DNA of 44,646 nt from a virus. This document shows positions 15,070 through 22,277 of this stretch, piece by piece. The translations under genes were made by a program, and so were the position numbers. The stretch's first letter is position 1. Every line of letters starts with the position of its first letter. Where the stretch lies: positions 1 through 44,646 of IMG/VR virus record IMGVR_UViG_3300049794_000035, one strand, 5' to 3'. Under the pieces are notes generated by a model, which was given only the letters and a program-made list of their open reading frames with translations, searched no databases and had not been told where the DNA came from.

Positions 15070-16332
15070 TTAGGAAGCTTCCAGTTGCTTCGGCTCCGGC
15101 CCGCCGAAGGCCGAGCGCGCGTCGATCAGCTTCGAAGCCTGCTCACGCTCTTTCTTATTCAGGGCACGAATGAAGGGCGCGTCGTGCCCGATCGTGATCG
15201 CGCCGGCAACAAGCTTATCGAACGTCTTCTCGAGGTCTTTGCCGACCAGGTGATGTTTCAAGCCCATCACTTCCTGGAGCTTTTCCAAATGAAAACTCGC
15301 GCACCCATCGACCTCCTCTGGCGTCAGGTATTGAGCCAGCGCGGCTTTGAGCTTCGCTGGGTAGGGCACCGATCGCCGTTCACGGCCTTCGGGCGGCAGG
15401 ATGTAGCCGGGCAGCGCGCCGGGCTCGGATTGGAGAATTGCCGTGTATGTCTTTTCCAAAGTTTCAAGCAACTTTTTGCCCACCTTGATCCGTTCCCAAA
15501 GCTGAACCCCGCGTTCACCGCGCGGCAGCTCGAGGATGACATCGCGCATCAGCGTCGGGTTCGGAATGCTCTCGACGTAAGCGAGCGCTTCCCGGCAATT
15601 GGCCCGAGCCGGGCAAAGGCCGCACCAGGGCCCGGCGACGCGTTTTTGAGGTTCCCGTTCGGCCCGGTCGACGATCCCGAGAATTTCCTTTTTGGCTTCC
15701 AGCAAAGAGGCGTTGGTATACCTGACTCGAACCGGGTCCCAGCTCACCAGCGGCTCGGTGATCGATCCGTCAATCTCTTCAAGGGTCGGCTCGGCTTCCT
15801 TGAGTAAGACAGCGCCAGTCCGAACCTGCAGATTGTCAGCAGCTTCTTGCGCTTCTTTCCGACCACTTTTGTAATCTGTAAGGAACGCGCGGGCGTTCGT
15901 AGTGCGATCAATTACGGCAAAATCCTGCTGCCCGCTGAAGCGTGGCCATAACCCAGCCCGGAACCACAAACGCTTTTCCAGAATCCATTCGTACTGGTTG
16001 CCTTCTAACGGCGCCCACTGGCTAAGGAGCCCCGAGCGCAATTCTACGCATTTCTGGGCCGTGCCCAGCTCGGCCGGCGACATCGCTTTTGTGGCCTCTG
16101 CCAGCTCCGCAAGCGCCTTGGCGCCCAGAGCCTCGAAGTAAAGCCAGCGATGGATCCGCGTCCCGCTCTCGGCATCCGGCGACGGGATCTCGATGTATTT
16201 GCCGGAACGCTTGAGTTCGTTGGTGAGCGCAAGCGAGCCCGGGCACTCTTTCAAGCGCGCGAGCATCGACGCTGAAGGCAGCCCGCGCCGCGGATCGCGC
16301 TCCTCACGGCTTGGGCTTCCATAAAGCGTCAT
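15070..16332 (-). CDS. PD-(D/E)XK nuclease, Cas4/AddB-like (probable Fe-S)
   Basis: A 420-residue nuclease of the RecB/Cas4-type PD-(D/E)XK group (DUF2800-like in phages). Active-site candidates are Asp137 in QQDFAV and Asp153-Tyr-Lys155 (LTDYKSG). Cys30 near the N-terminus and Cys237-x2-Cys240-x5-Cys246 after the nuclease core match the usual Cas4/AddB iron-sulfur ligand layout. The gene overlaps recT by four bases. As with lambda Exo/Beta, the pair should make a 5'-to-3' resecting and annealing recombination module. Confidence 0.8.
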   Translation of the reverse strand: MTLYGSPSREERDPRRGLPSASMLARLKECPGSLALTNELKRSGKYIEIPSPDAESGTRIHRWLYFEALGAKALAELAEATKAMSPAELGTAQKCVELRSGLLSQWAPLEGNQYEWILEKRLWFRAGLWPRFSGQQDFAVIDRTTNARAFLTDYKSGRKEAQEAADNLQVRTGAVLLKEAEPTLEEIDGSITEPLVSWDPVRVRYTNASLLEAKKEILGIVDRAEREPQKRVAGPWCGLCPARANCREALAYVESIPNPTLMRDVILELPRGERGVQLWERIKVGKKLLETLEKTYTAILQSEPGALPGYILPPEGRERRSVPYPAKLKAALAQYLTPEEVDGCASFHLEKLQEVMGLKHHLVGKDLEKTFDKLVAGAITIGHDAPFIRALNKKEREQASKLIDARSAFGGPEPKQLEAS

Positions 16333-17495
16333 GATTGGGTAGCTCCCTTCAAGCGCAGGAGCACATTTTCCCAGTCGGCGAGGGCCATCATCAAAACCTC
16401 GCGCTCTACGTGGCCAATTACGTAGTGGCCTTGGGAAATCGCTGGCTCCTTCACGTCAATGGCGCCGACATCGGCCAACAGAACCAGGAACCGTTCCTGG
16501 GAAATGTCCGCGGCTTTGAGCCGTTTCATGATTTCCCCGGCCGGCCCGTTGGTCGTGGGCGGTTCGTCGGCTACCGCCGGCTCTTCCTTTTTCTCGGGCT
16601 CAGGAAAGAGCGAAGTGCGCGCAGGAGTGCCCGTTGCCGGCGCGACGTTGGCTTGTGGCGCGTTTTCTTGGGCCCGGGCGGCTTCCATCTCGGCCTTGGT
16701 GCGCCGATGCCGTTTCTGGGCTTGGAGATCCGCGGACTCGGCCTGCTGCTGCTGCCAGGCTTTCGGGAGCGCGTTCTCCGGTTGCGCCGGAGTGCCATTG
16801 GAAAAGTTGGGCTCGACTACCCGGCCGCTGGCCCGCCTGGCGTTCTCGAAGCCGGGATCATCGACGAGTTCCCCGATCTGGAAGCCTTTTAAGACATCGC
16901 CGAAATTGTCCCGCAGATTGTAGCCGCGCGCCCTGAACATTAACATCCTTTTTGGATAAAGAATCCATGGGCCTGGCTTACCCTCCCGGCTCTTCTTGTC
17001 CCAGAGCTCGGCTCTTTTGGCGTCGGCGACCGAGAACGTCTCAGTCATCGGTTTGCGCCCTTTGCGCGTCGAGGTGACGACCGCGCGAAAATCATCGTCA
17101 AACGGCGTACCTTCGAAACTCTGCTCATAGCTTTCAAGCAGGCCGCTAGCTTCCACCAAAGCCTTCGGCGCATCGCCGAAGATCGTCGCGCGATTGTTGA
17201 CGATGTAGATATTTTCGAGGGACATAAGCGGCGACATCCCGATCTCAAGCCCTCGCGAGATGCAGATAAAACAATCCGCATCGGTAAAGTTGGGCGGACA
17301 AAACTTCGATGCGACTACCACCCGTGCGAACCGGTAGATATCATCGAAGGTGGTTAGTTTAACTCCGCGTTCCCCGACCGCGATGGGCTCGCGCTTAACG
17401 ATTTGGGAGGAGGTTTGTGCAGGCGGCGGCCCTCCGTTGGGTTCAGGAGCAGCTTGGTTACTAGTCGGGGCGTCCGGGGCAGGCGTGGTCGTCAT
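16329..17495 (-). CDS. recT: RecT-family single-strand annealing protein
   Basis: A 388-residue protein. The N-terminus is Pro-rich and disordered. Residues about 40-215 form a RecT-like core with 'CFICISRGLEIGMSPLMSLENIYIVNNRATIFGD' features and the family's 'PKRMLMFRARGYNLRDNF' stretch. The second half is low complexity (Ala/Gln/Glu-rich) and ends in a helical C-terminus. It is the first gene of the minus-strand block, preceded by an AT-rich promoter region. It pairs with the nuclease gene just after it. Confidence 0.85.
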   Translation of the reverse strand: MTTTPAPDAPTSNQAAPEPNGGPPPAQTSSQIVKREPIAVGERGVKLTTFDDIYRFARVVVASKFCPPNFTDADCFICISRGLEIGMSPLMSLENIYIVNNRATIFGDAPKALVEASGLLESYEQSFEGTPFDDDFRAVVTSTRKGRKPMTETFSVADAKRAELWDKKSREGKPGPWILYPKRMLMFRARGYNLRDNFGDVLKGFQIGELVDDPGFENARRASGRVVEPNFSNGTPAQPENALPKAWQQQQAESADLQAQKRHRRTKAEMEAARAQENAPQANVAPATGTPARTSLFPEPEKKEEPAVADEPPTTNGPAGEIMKRLKAADISQERFLVLLADVGAIDVKEPAISQGHYVIGHVEREVLMMALADWENVLLRLKGATQS

Positions 17496-17614
17496 AAAGG
17501 TGCGTCTGTTTGTTATTCTGTGTTACAGCGGAATATATTCTTAGAATGAAAAAACACAAACGAAATTCCTTATTTTTTGTTGCGCGTGACAGAAATATTT
17601 ATATTGTTCTATTT
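17496..17614. promoter_or_regulatory. Divergent AT-rich promoter region
   Basis: This region separates the minus-strand recT block from the plus-strand replication genes. It is much more AT-rich than its surroundings. Toward the minus strand are TATA-like stretches (for example 'aatatatt' near 17533), and an imperfect palindrome ATTCT-T-AGAAT lies at about 17537-17547. Toward the plus strand is 'tatattgttctattt' just before the ATG at 17615. No single promoter can be assigned with confidence. Confidence 0.5.
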
Positions 17615-17839
17615 ATGGAATTCAAACAAAATCATTTAATTCCAGTGGTTGAGCTGGGGAGGCGCGCAGGGTTGCGATCTGACGCGATCAACCGGCTGAT
17701 GGTTTTACGCGTGATTGAACCAGACGAGTTTGTTTCGCGCGGGAAAACGATACAGCCGCTGTTTTTGGCTTCGCGCGTGCCGGAGCTACTGTCTGCCATC
17801 AAGGCCCATCAAAGCTCGCTTAGCGGTGCAGTGGCGTAA
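17615..17839 (+). CDS. Small MerR/excisionase-like HTH protein
   Basis: A 74-residue protein from ATG 17615 (MEFKQNHLIPVVELGRRAG); an in-frame extension to 17510 is less likely. Residues about 8-35 (LIPVVELGRRAGLRSDAINRLMVLRVI) resemble a helix-turn-helix of the MerR/excisionase type, followed by 'GKTIQPLFLASRV'. First gene of the plus-strand replication block, it may control the divergent promoters. Confidence 0.6.
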   Translation: MEFKQNHLIPVVELGRRAGLRSDAINRLMVLRVIEPDEFVSRGKTIQPLFLASRVPELLSAIKAHQSSLSGAVA

Positions 17840-17859
17840 GGGAAGGGGATCCGCTGTTC

Positions 17860-18471
17860 ATGGATCGCTCTCCATTTCAGCTCTCCAGCCCTTTTCCGGT
17901 CACCTGTAACGGTGGCAAAGGTCCGCTTGAAAAACTTCTTAGGGAAGGCTGCTCTTGCGGCGGAGTGAGCGCAACACTAACCCAGCGCAAGCAGATCGAT
18001 GGCAAGATAGTCGCTGCATTGCAATGCGACAACTGCGGCTCGGCAAAAATGAGCGGGTTAAGAAAGTGCCACTTTCCTGCATTTGATTCTCTCCCACTGT
18101 TCGACTCCGATTTTCAAGAACGCTACTGGCGCGAACATTTCGGCCGGCAATCGGAACAGATCCAGGAAAAGCGAGAAGCCGAGCAGCTTGAATGGCAACG
18201 CCAGTACGATGAGTTTTTACAATCGCGCGAATGGCACAATCTCCGGGCGAAGGTGATCCAGCGGGATCGTTCTATCTGCCAAGCTTGTGGCGAGATTAAA
18301 AACCAGCATTACCTCCTTCGCGTCCATCATTTGAGCTACAAGTTCGGTTTCATGCCGCCTCTGTGGATGCTGCAAACCGTTTGTGTTCAATGTCACGATC
18401 GTTTGCACGCCGATAAACACGGTTTCGCGGATCCGTGGTGTCCGCCATCAACACCCTTAACTTCTCAATGA
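17860..18471 (+). CDS. HNH endonuclease with N-terminal zinc ribbon
   Basis: A 203-residue protein. Cys31/33 and Cys56/59 (CSCGG...CDNCG) form a zinc-ribbon-like pair. The C-terminal HNH domain has Cys140-x2-Cys143, the VHH motif at 155-157 (HHLSYK), Cys175-x2-Cys178 with His179 and a final His183. A basic linker with 'YDEFLQSREWHNLRAKVI' precedes it, common in phage HNH proteins. Located before the primase, it could act in replication or be a mobile HNH gene; no intron signature is seen. Confidence 0.75.
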   Translation: MDRSPFQLSSPFPVTCNGGKGPLEKLLREGCSCGGVSATLTQRKQIDGKIVAALQCDNCGSAKMSGLRKCHFPAFDSLPLFDSDFQERYWREHFGRQSEQIQEKREAEQLEWQRQYDEFLQSREWHNLRAKVIQRDRSICQACGEIKNQHYLLRVHHLSYKFGFMPPLWMLQTVCVQCHDRLHADKHGFADPWCPPSTPLTSQ

Positions 18472-18484
18472 AAGCTCTCCTCCT

Positions 18485-19609
18485 GTGGACTCCCCTCGAC
18501 GGATCGATTCAGAAGCGCTGCAGCGCGAAATCTTCGCGAACCTCGAAAGCTTCCTCCAACACTTGTACCCAAATGGGACGCTTAACCGACACAAACATCT
18601 GTTTTTTATCGGCGACCTGGATGGCAACGGTGGAAAATCCACCAAAATTAATCTCACCGGAGAGCACAAAGGTGTGGCCTACGACTGGCAGACGCAGAAC
18701 GCATCTGCGGACTGGATTGCGGTCTGGATGCGTAATAACCGGGTCGATTTCCGAAAAGCGTGCGACCAGATTTGCGAAGCGATAGGAGTTCCCCTCAGTG
18801 CAGTGGGAGAGCTCCCCGGGCCCGAGACAGAGGCGGCTCCTGATCCAACCAGACAAACTGATCGCGCGCCGGAAAAACAAAGCGACCAGATCATCTGGCC
18901 AAAGCCTGATTACATTTACGTCGATGAGGAAGTTTGCAATGCGATCTCGCTTTACGATTTAGAAGAAGCTTCGCCCATTCGTTTCACTGACGAGGATGCT
19001 CAAACCGAGACGGTGATCGACAGCCTTTTTCCTGACAATCCTTTTCTATGCGTCGGCAAAGCAGCTAACATCTTTTGCACCCGTCGCCGGGAAAAACTCC
19101 GCGGCCGGATGGAGGCCTGCCAGTTCATTGTGCCAAACCCAATGCGGCACTGGTACGGATTCAATGCCGATGGCAACCAAAGCGAGCGCTGCGCCGATAA
19201 TATCGGTCCCCGTCATTATCTCGTCATCGAATGCGATTTTACGAAGTACAAGCTCAACAAACGCACTAACCAGCTTGACGCGACTAGGTGGCTACCATTC
19301 ATCAACAAATGGTCGAGCCGTGGAATAGAAATCGCGGACGCGTGTGCTTCGCTCCTATGGGTAATCGCTGAACATCTGCCGCTGGTTTTAGTTGTCTCCT
19401 CCGGCGGCAAAAGTTTGCACGGTTGGTTTCGAACCTGCGGACTCAACGAAACGGATCTGTTGTCCTACATGAAATTCGCGGTCAGTATCGGCGCGGATTC
19501 GGCAACATGGCGCCCGTTTCAACTCGTCCGAATGCCCGGAGGGCTCCGTGACAACGGTAATCGTCAAAGCGTACTGTATTTCAATCCTGATGCTCGTTTC
19601 GACAGGTAA
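18485..19609 (+). CDS. Phage DNA primase (archaeo-eukaryotic primase-like)
   Basis: A 374-residue protein starting at GTG 18485. The N-terminal domain (about 1-100) resembles the regulatory region of phage primases ('NLTGEHKGVAYDWQT'). The C-terminal half has the catalytic-type Asp in IECDF (about 248-252) and the SGGKSLHGWF motif (306-315). Near the end it carries 'QLVRMPGGLRDNG', a signature seen in many phage primases. It is followed directly by the RepA-like helicase (TAATG overlap), a primase-helicase pair typical of phage replication. The start is uncertain because no clear SD precedes it. Confidence 0.8.
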   Translation: MDSPRRIDSEALQREIFANLESFLQHLYPNGTLNRHKHLFFIGDLDGNGGKSTKINLTGEHKGVAYDWQTQNASADWIAVWMRNNRVDFRKACDQICEAIGVPLSAVGELPGPETEAAPDPTRQTDRAPEKQSDQIIWPKPDYIYVDEEVCNAISLYDLEEASPIRFTDEDAQTETVIDSLFPDNPFLCVGKAANIFCTRRREKLRGRMEACQFIVPNPMRHWYGFNADGNQSERCADNIGPRHYLVIECDFTKYKLNKRTNQLDATRWLPFINKWSSRGIEIADACASLLWVIAEHLPLVLVVSSGGKSLHGWFRTCGLNETDLLSYMKFAVSIGADSATWRPFQLVRMPGGLRDNGNRQSVLYFNPDARFDR

Positions 19610-20769
19610 TGCACATGAGGAACGAGCATATCGATCAGAAGAAATCCTTAGAGAAGGTCAAGGCTTTCGTAGAAGACAGGCAGTACACCGAGGATGAGCC
19701 TGAACCGGTTCACGCGGTTCATATTGACCGGACCAATCTTTGGGAAGCGGGCACGGCCGAAATCGATAGGGGAAACTACCTGTTTTCGCATGGTTTTGAA
19801 CGGGGAAGCGGCGGGGTGATCGTTGCTCCCAGCGGGATTGGTAAAAGCGTACTAGCCATGCAGGCGGCCATGCATTGGGCCCTTGGTGAAACTGCTTTTG
19901 AAATTAAGGTTCCGGGCTCAATCAAGTCGTTAACGATCCAGGCCGAGGATTCAAAAAACGATATTCGGATGATTTGCAGAATGATCCGCCGATTCGATCT
20001 GAGTCTTGACCATCAAAACACACTCGCGACCAAGGCAATCATCAAAACGATAAAAGGTGCGTTTGGCCGGGATTTTTTGCGGTTTCTAAAAACTTCGATC
20101 CGCAGGGAGGAGCCCGACCTCGTCATTATCAACCCTTTGAGCGCGTTCATTGTCGATTTGAATCGGACTGAGCTTTTTCAGCCTTTTCTTTACGGTGACC
20201 TCGCAGGGATCATTGCTGAGTTTAATATCGGCCTAATCCTCATTCATCACACGCCCAAGTACGGGCGGACAGTACGGGGTGAAACCGGGAATGATCCTAT
20301 GTATGCCGGGGCCGGGCCGGCCCTTCTGACCAACTGGGCACGCTTCTACCTCACGATTGAGCCAGTTCGTGGCATCGAGGGGCTTTATCGTTTCACGGCG
20401 GGCAAAGGCAAAGACAAGCTCGGATGGCAAGAAAAGAGTCAATATTTTCAACACAATTTTGACGGCCACTCCTTCTATTGGGAAAAAGCGGAATTGCCTC
20501 CGAACTCGACGATTGAGAAAAAAGAAATGCAAACAAAGCTCACGGTCGACGATCTGGTGACCAAGCTGCATTTTACGCAGCCAATGCGGAAGACGCTTTT
20601 TGAGTCCGTTTGTCTTGAGGCTGGTTTTACGAAGCGCAAGTTCGAGGTGCTCTACGCTGATGCGATCGAAAACGAGAGAATTTTCGAGTTTCGGTTGAAG
20701 GAATCTGGCTACAAAACCGGCCAGCCGCCGGTCATGGTCAGCCGGAATAAACCAACGGAATATTGCTAA
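19609..20769 (+). CDS. RepA-like replicative helicase (AAA_25)
   Basis: A 386-residue RecA-fold ATPase of the RepA/DnaB-like hexameric group. Walker A is APSGIGKS at 73-80, Walker B is DLVIINPLSAF at 170-180, and the 'LILIHHTPKYGRTVRG' motif follows at about 215, which is characteristic of the AAA_25 family. Its start overlaps the primase stop. With the repeat array right after it, this suggests an origin-helicase arrangement. The C-terminal 90 residues are basic and may bind DNA or the primase. Confidence 0.85.
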   Translation: MHMRNEHIDQKKSLEKVKAFVEDRQYTEDEPEPVHAVHIDRTNLWEAGTAEIDRGNYLFSHGFERGSGGVIVAPSGIGKSVLAMQAAMHWALGETAFEIKVPGSIKSLTIQAEDSKNDIRMICRMIRRFDLSLDHQNTLATKAIIKTIKGAFGRDFLRFLKTSIRREEPDLVIINPLSAFIVDLNRTELFQPFLYGDLAGIIAEFNIGLILIHHTPKYGRTVRGETGNDPMYAGAGPALLTNWARFYLTIEPVRGIEGLYRFTAGKGKDKLGWQEKSQYFQHNFDGHSFYWEKAELPPNSTIEKKEMQTKLTVDDLVTKLHFTQPMRKTLFESVCLEAGFTKRKFEVLYADAIENERIFEFRLKESGYKTGQPPVMVSRNKPTEYC

Positions 20770-20787
20770 GTAAGACAGCGCAATAAG

Positions 20788-21197
20788 AAATAGTTCTTTC
20801 CCACTTTTTTGACTACTGGGAAAGAACTCGGTCTCAACAGGTCTCTTTTTACCCGGTTTTCCCTCGTAAGTAACCACTGTCAGAGTTCTTCAACGGTTAC
20901 TGGGAAAGAACTATTTACGCAAAATGCGGATTTAACCCCTGTTTTCCCTCGTAAAATGCCGCCTAGACAGTGGGTGAAATAGTTCTTTCCCATCACCCCC
21001 TCTTCTTAAGAAGAAGAAAGAGGGGGGGGTGAAGGTAAACAACTCTTCACCCCCAACGTCCTTACCCTACCCTAAAAGAGAACAAACACAAAAGAACTCG
21101 GGAAAGAACTCGGGAAAGAACTCGGTTTCTATAGGGAGAAAGAGCCAAATGGAAAGACTTAGAATAAATTACGCGGGAAAGAACTCGGGAAAGAACT
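20788..21197. repeat. Array of AAAGAACT-centred repeats (putative origin and/or operators)
   Basis: The core AAAGAACT occurs at 20821, 20905, 21091, 21103, 21115, 21178 and 21190 on the plus strand, and inverted (AGTTCTTT) at 20792 and 20981. Extended forms are GGGAAAGAACTCGG and its inverse. Two runs are phased at exactly 12 bases: 21091-21125 (three copies) and 21175-21197 (two copies, next to the RHH gene). A 16-base form (AAATAGTTCTTTCCCA) occurs at 20788-20803 and 20977-20992, and inverted at 20901-20916. A second direct repeat (gttttccctcgtaa) lies at 20856 and 20941. The roughly 490 bases between the helicase and the RHH gene hold no convincing ORF. Confidence 0.8.
20994..21054. other. 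Mutually exclusive hairpins (attenuator/terminator-like)
   Basis: The C-rich segment at about 20994-21000 can pair with the G run at 21022-21030, closing a stem around the palindrome tcttcttaagaaga (21001-21014). The same G run plus 'tgaag' can instead pair with cttcaccccc (21045-21054). The two folds exclude each other. A G-rich/C-rich hairpin without a T run is not a classic terminator, so replication or transcription pausing is an equal possibility. Confidence 0.5.
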
Positions 21198-21262
21198 AAT
21201 GTTTGGAAAATATTCTAAAGATTTTCTTGCTTTGTAAGGAATTTATTCTACGCTCCAGCGGA

Positions 21263-21478
21263 ATGAATCTTTCGCCTGAGTTTATGCCACAACACAACAA
21301 ACCACGCGTCAGGGACGGCGAAACCCTGGCCGTTTACCTAGACACTGCTGAGTATCTGGAGATACGTGCGGAAGCGGAAAGCTACGGGATGCGCCGGTCT
21401 GATTTTGCGCGCCGTCTCATTCGTATCGCCAGAAAACTCGTTAAACAAAATCCAGAATTACTCTTGAGCCGCGATTAA
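21263..21478 (+). CDS. Ribbon-helix-helix DNA-binding protein
   Basis: About 71 residues from ATG 21263 (MNLSPEFMPQ); ATG 21284 or TTG 21203 are alternative starts. A strand (ETLAVYLDTAE) is followed by two helices (YLEIRAEAESYG and RRSDFARRLIRIARKLV), the layout of Arc/MetJ-type RHH repressors. It sits directly after an array of AAAGAACT repeats phased by 12 bases, so it may regulate itself or bind the repeats as an origin- or partition-like protein. Confidence 0.65.
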   Translation: MNLSPEFMPQHNKPRVRDGETLAVYLDTAEYLEIRAEAESYGMRRSDFARRLIRIARKLVKQNPELLLSRD

Positions 21479-21507
21479 AAGCGAGCTTTCAAGAGGTTCT
21501 AAACTTC

Positions 21508-21569
21508 ATAACTCGTAACATCATACAATAGATGATGTCTCTATAAGTGCCTCAGCACTAACGAGTTAT
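21508..21569 (+). ncRNA. Putative structured element: perfect three-way junction
   Basis: A 9-bp outer stem (ATAACTCGT 21508-21516 with ACGAGTTAT 21561-21569) encloses two inner hairpins: a 7-bp stem with 7-base loop (ACATCAT 21518-21524 / ATGATGT 21532-21538) and a 5-bp stem with 4-base loop (AGTGC 21546-21550 / GCACT 21555-21559). All three stems are perfect. It lies between the RHH gene and the terminase. It could be an RNA (regulatory or packaging), a DNA cruciform or a pac/cos-associated site. Pairing also allows an alternative hairpin (aagtgc with gcactt at 21571). No tRNA-like features were seen. Confidence 0.5.
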
Positions 21570-21605
21570 AGCACTTTCTCCGAGCGATTCCAGTTATTTT
21601 TTTCT

Positions 21606-21622
21606 AGCTATTTTAAATAGCT
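21606..21622. promoter_or_regulatory. Palindrome AGCTATTT-T-AAATAGCT (operator-like)
   Basis: A perfect inverted repeat with 8-base arms and a single central base, in the AT-rich stretch upstream of the terminase genes. It is of the size and symmetry of a dimeric repressor site. Direct evidence is the palindrome only. Confidence 0.35.
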
Positions 21623-21654
21623 CTGAAGGCTGGAAGTAATTCGATTCTAAGGAT

Positions 21655-21675
21655 TGTTCCGCGCGGAACATTTTT
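21655..21675 (+). terminator. Palindrome TGTTCCGCGCGGAACA followed by T5 (terminator- or operator-like)
   Basis: A perfect 16-base palindrome (6-bp stem plus GCGC) followed by five T residues, about 45 bases upstream of the small terminase ATG. It could be a short intrinsic terminator ending transcription from the RHH gene side, or an operator. A direct repeat GTTAGAT occurs twice at 21677 and 21686. The stem is short, so it remains a candidate only. Confidence 0.35.
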
Positions 21676-21715
21676 CGTTAGATTTGTTAGATGTTCTTGG
21701 TTTCTAAATAACCTT

Positions 21716-22228
21716 ATGGTATTTCCAGTTCTCAGAATGCCTGAGAGCCCCGAGCCTGAGCCGTTACCAGTTCGTAAACGTCAGGCAGTAAGAGCGCCCG
21801 CGATCCGAGGGCATCGGTTCGGCGAGAAAGATTTCGAGGTTTTGATAGGTTCTCTTTCCGAGGGCATGACCATCACTGAGGCGGCTAAAACCACCGGGTT
21901 CGCGCGTAGTGCGGTCTATGATTGGTTCGGGCGCAATACAGACAAACTGGACGAACTAAAAAGGCGGATGAAGCCCGTTTACCTCGCCCGCGTCCAGGAG
22001 TTGGGCGAAGTCAAAGAGGATTGGCGCGCTTACGCCTGGATGCTCGAGCGGATGTTCCCCAACGAATTCGCGCTTACGGAGGTTCACCGGGTGGAGCACT
22101 CCGGCGCCGTGGAGCACCAGGTCAAGATGCTGCCTGAGAGCGAGCTCCTTCGCATGGTAGAACGCGCCGCGGCCGTGGACGCGTCGATCGATGCCGAAGT
22201 CCATTTGAACGGAAACGGGGCCATGTAA
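21716..22228 (+). CDS. terS: Terminase small subunit
   Basis: A 170-residue protein just before the large terminase (separated only by the homing nuclease). It has an HTH-like DNA recognition domain (EGMTITEAAKTTGFARSAVYDWF at about residues 44-66), then helices with a charged oligomerisation core. It is of the size and position expected of small terminases. It presumably binds the packaging site; the structured region upstream is a candidate for that. Confidence 0.75.
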   Translation: MVFPVLRMPESPEPEPLPVRKRQAVRAPAIRGHRFGEKDFEVLIGSLSEGMTITEAAKTTGFARSAVYDWFGRNTDKLDELKRRMKPVYLARVQELGEVKEDWRAYAWMLERMFPNEFALTEVHRVEHSGAVEHQVKMLPESELLRMVERAAAVDASIDAEVHLNGNGAM

Positions 22229-22236
22229 GCCTCTAA

Positions 22237-22277
22237 AGAATGTCATGAAATAACCGATTTATAAAGTGTGACATTCT
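22237..22277 (+). promoter_or_regulatory. Hairpin covering the homing nuclease start codon (copy 2)
   Basis: AGAATGTCA (22237-22245) is the inverse of TGACATTCT (22269-22277), with 23 bases between. The GTG start codon at 22268 is partly inside the 3' arm. The loop carries the TATA-like CCGATTTATAAAG (22254-22266). Comparable translational hairpins in T4 delay homing endonuclease synthesis until late times; here the idea is inference. A nearly identical leader precedes copy 1. Confidence 0.5.

Noticed and set aside
15085-15807. Plus-strand ORF of 240 codons opposite the nuclease gene
   Set aside because: The minus-strand frame has PD-(D/E)XK residues and a cysteine cluster; the plus-strand product has no recognisable feature and no operon context.
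20233-20877. Long minus-strand ORF (214 codons) opposite the helicase gene
   Set aside because: The plus-strand gene there has clear Walker motifs and an overlapping primase start; the antisense product shows no domain and depends on the GC-rich codon bias of the sense gene.
20788-21197. CRISPR array
   Set aside because: The repeat units are too short (8-16 bases), partly inverted and irregularly spaced, and no cas genes are present. The Cas4-like nuclease belongs to the recombination module.
21508-21569. tRNA gene
   Set aside because: Three stems but no acceptor/T-arm consensus, no GGTTCGA-like sequence and too short.
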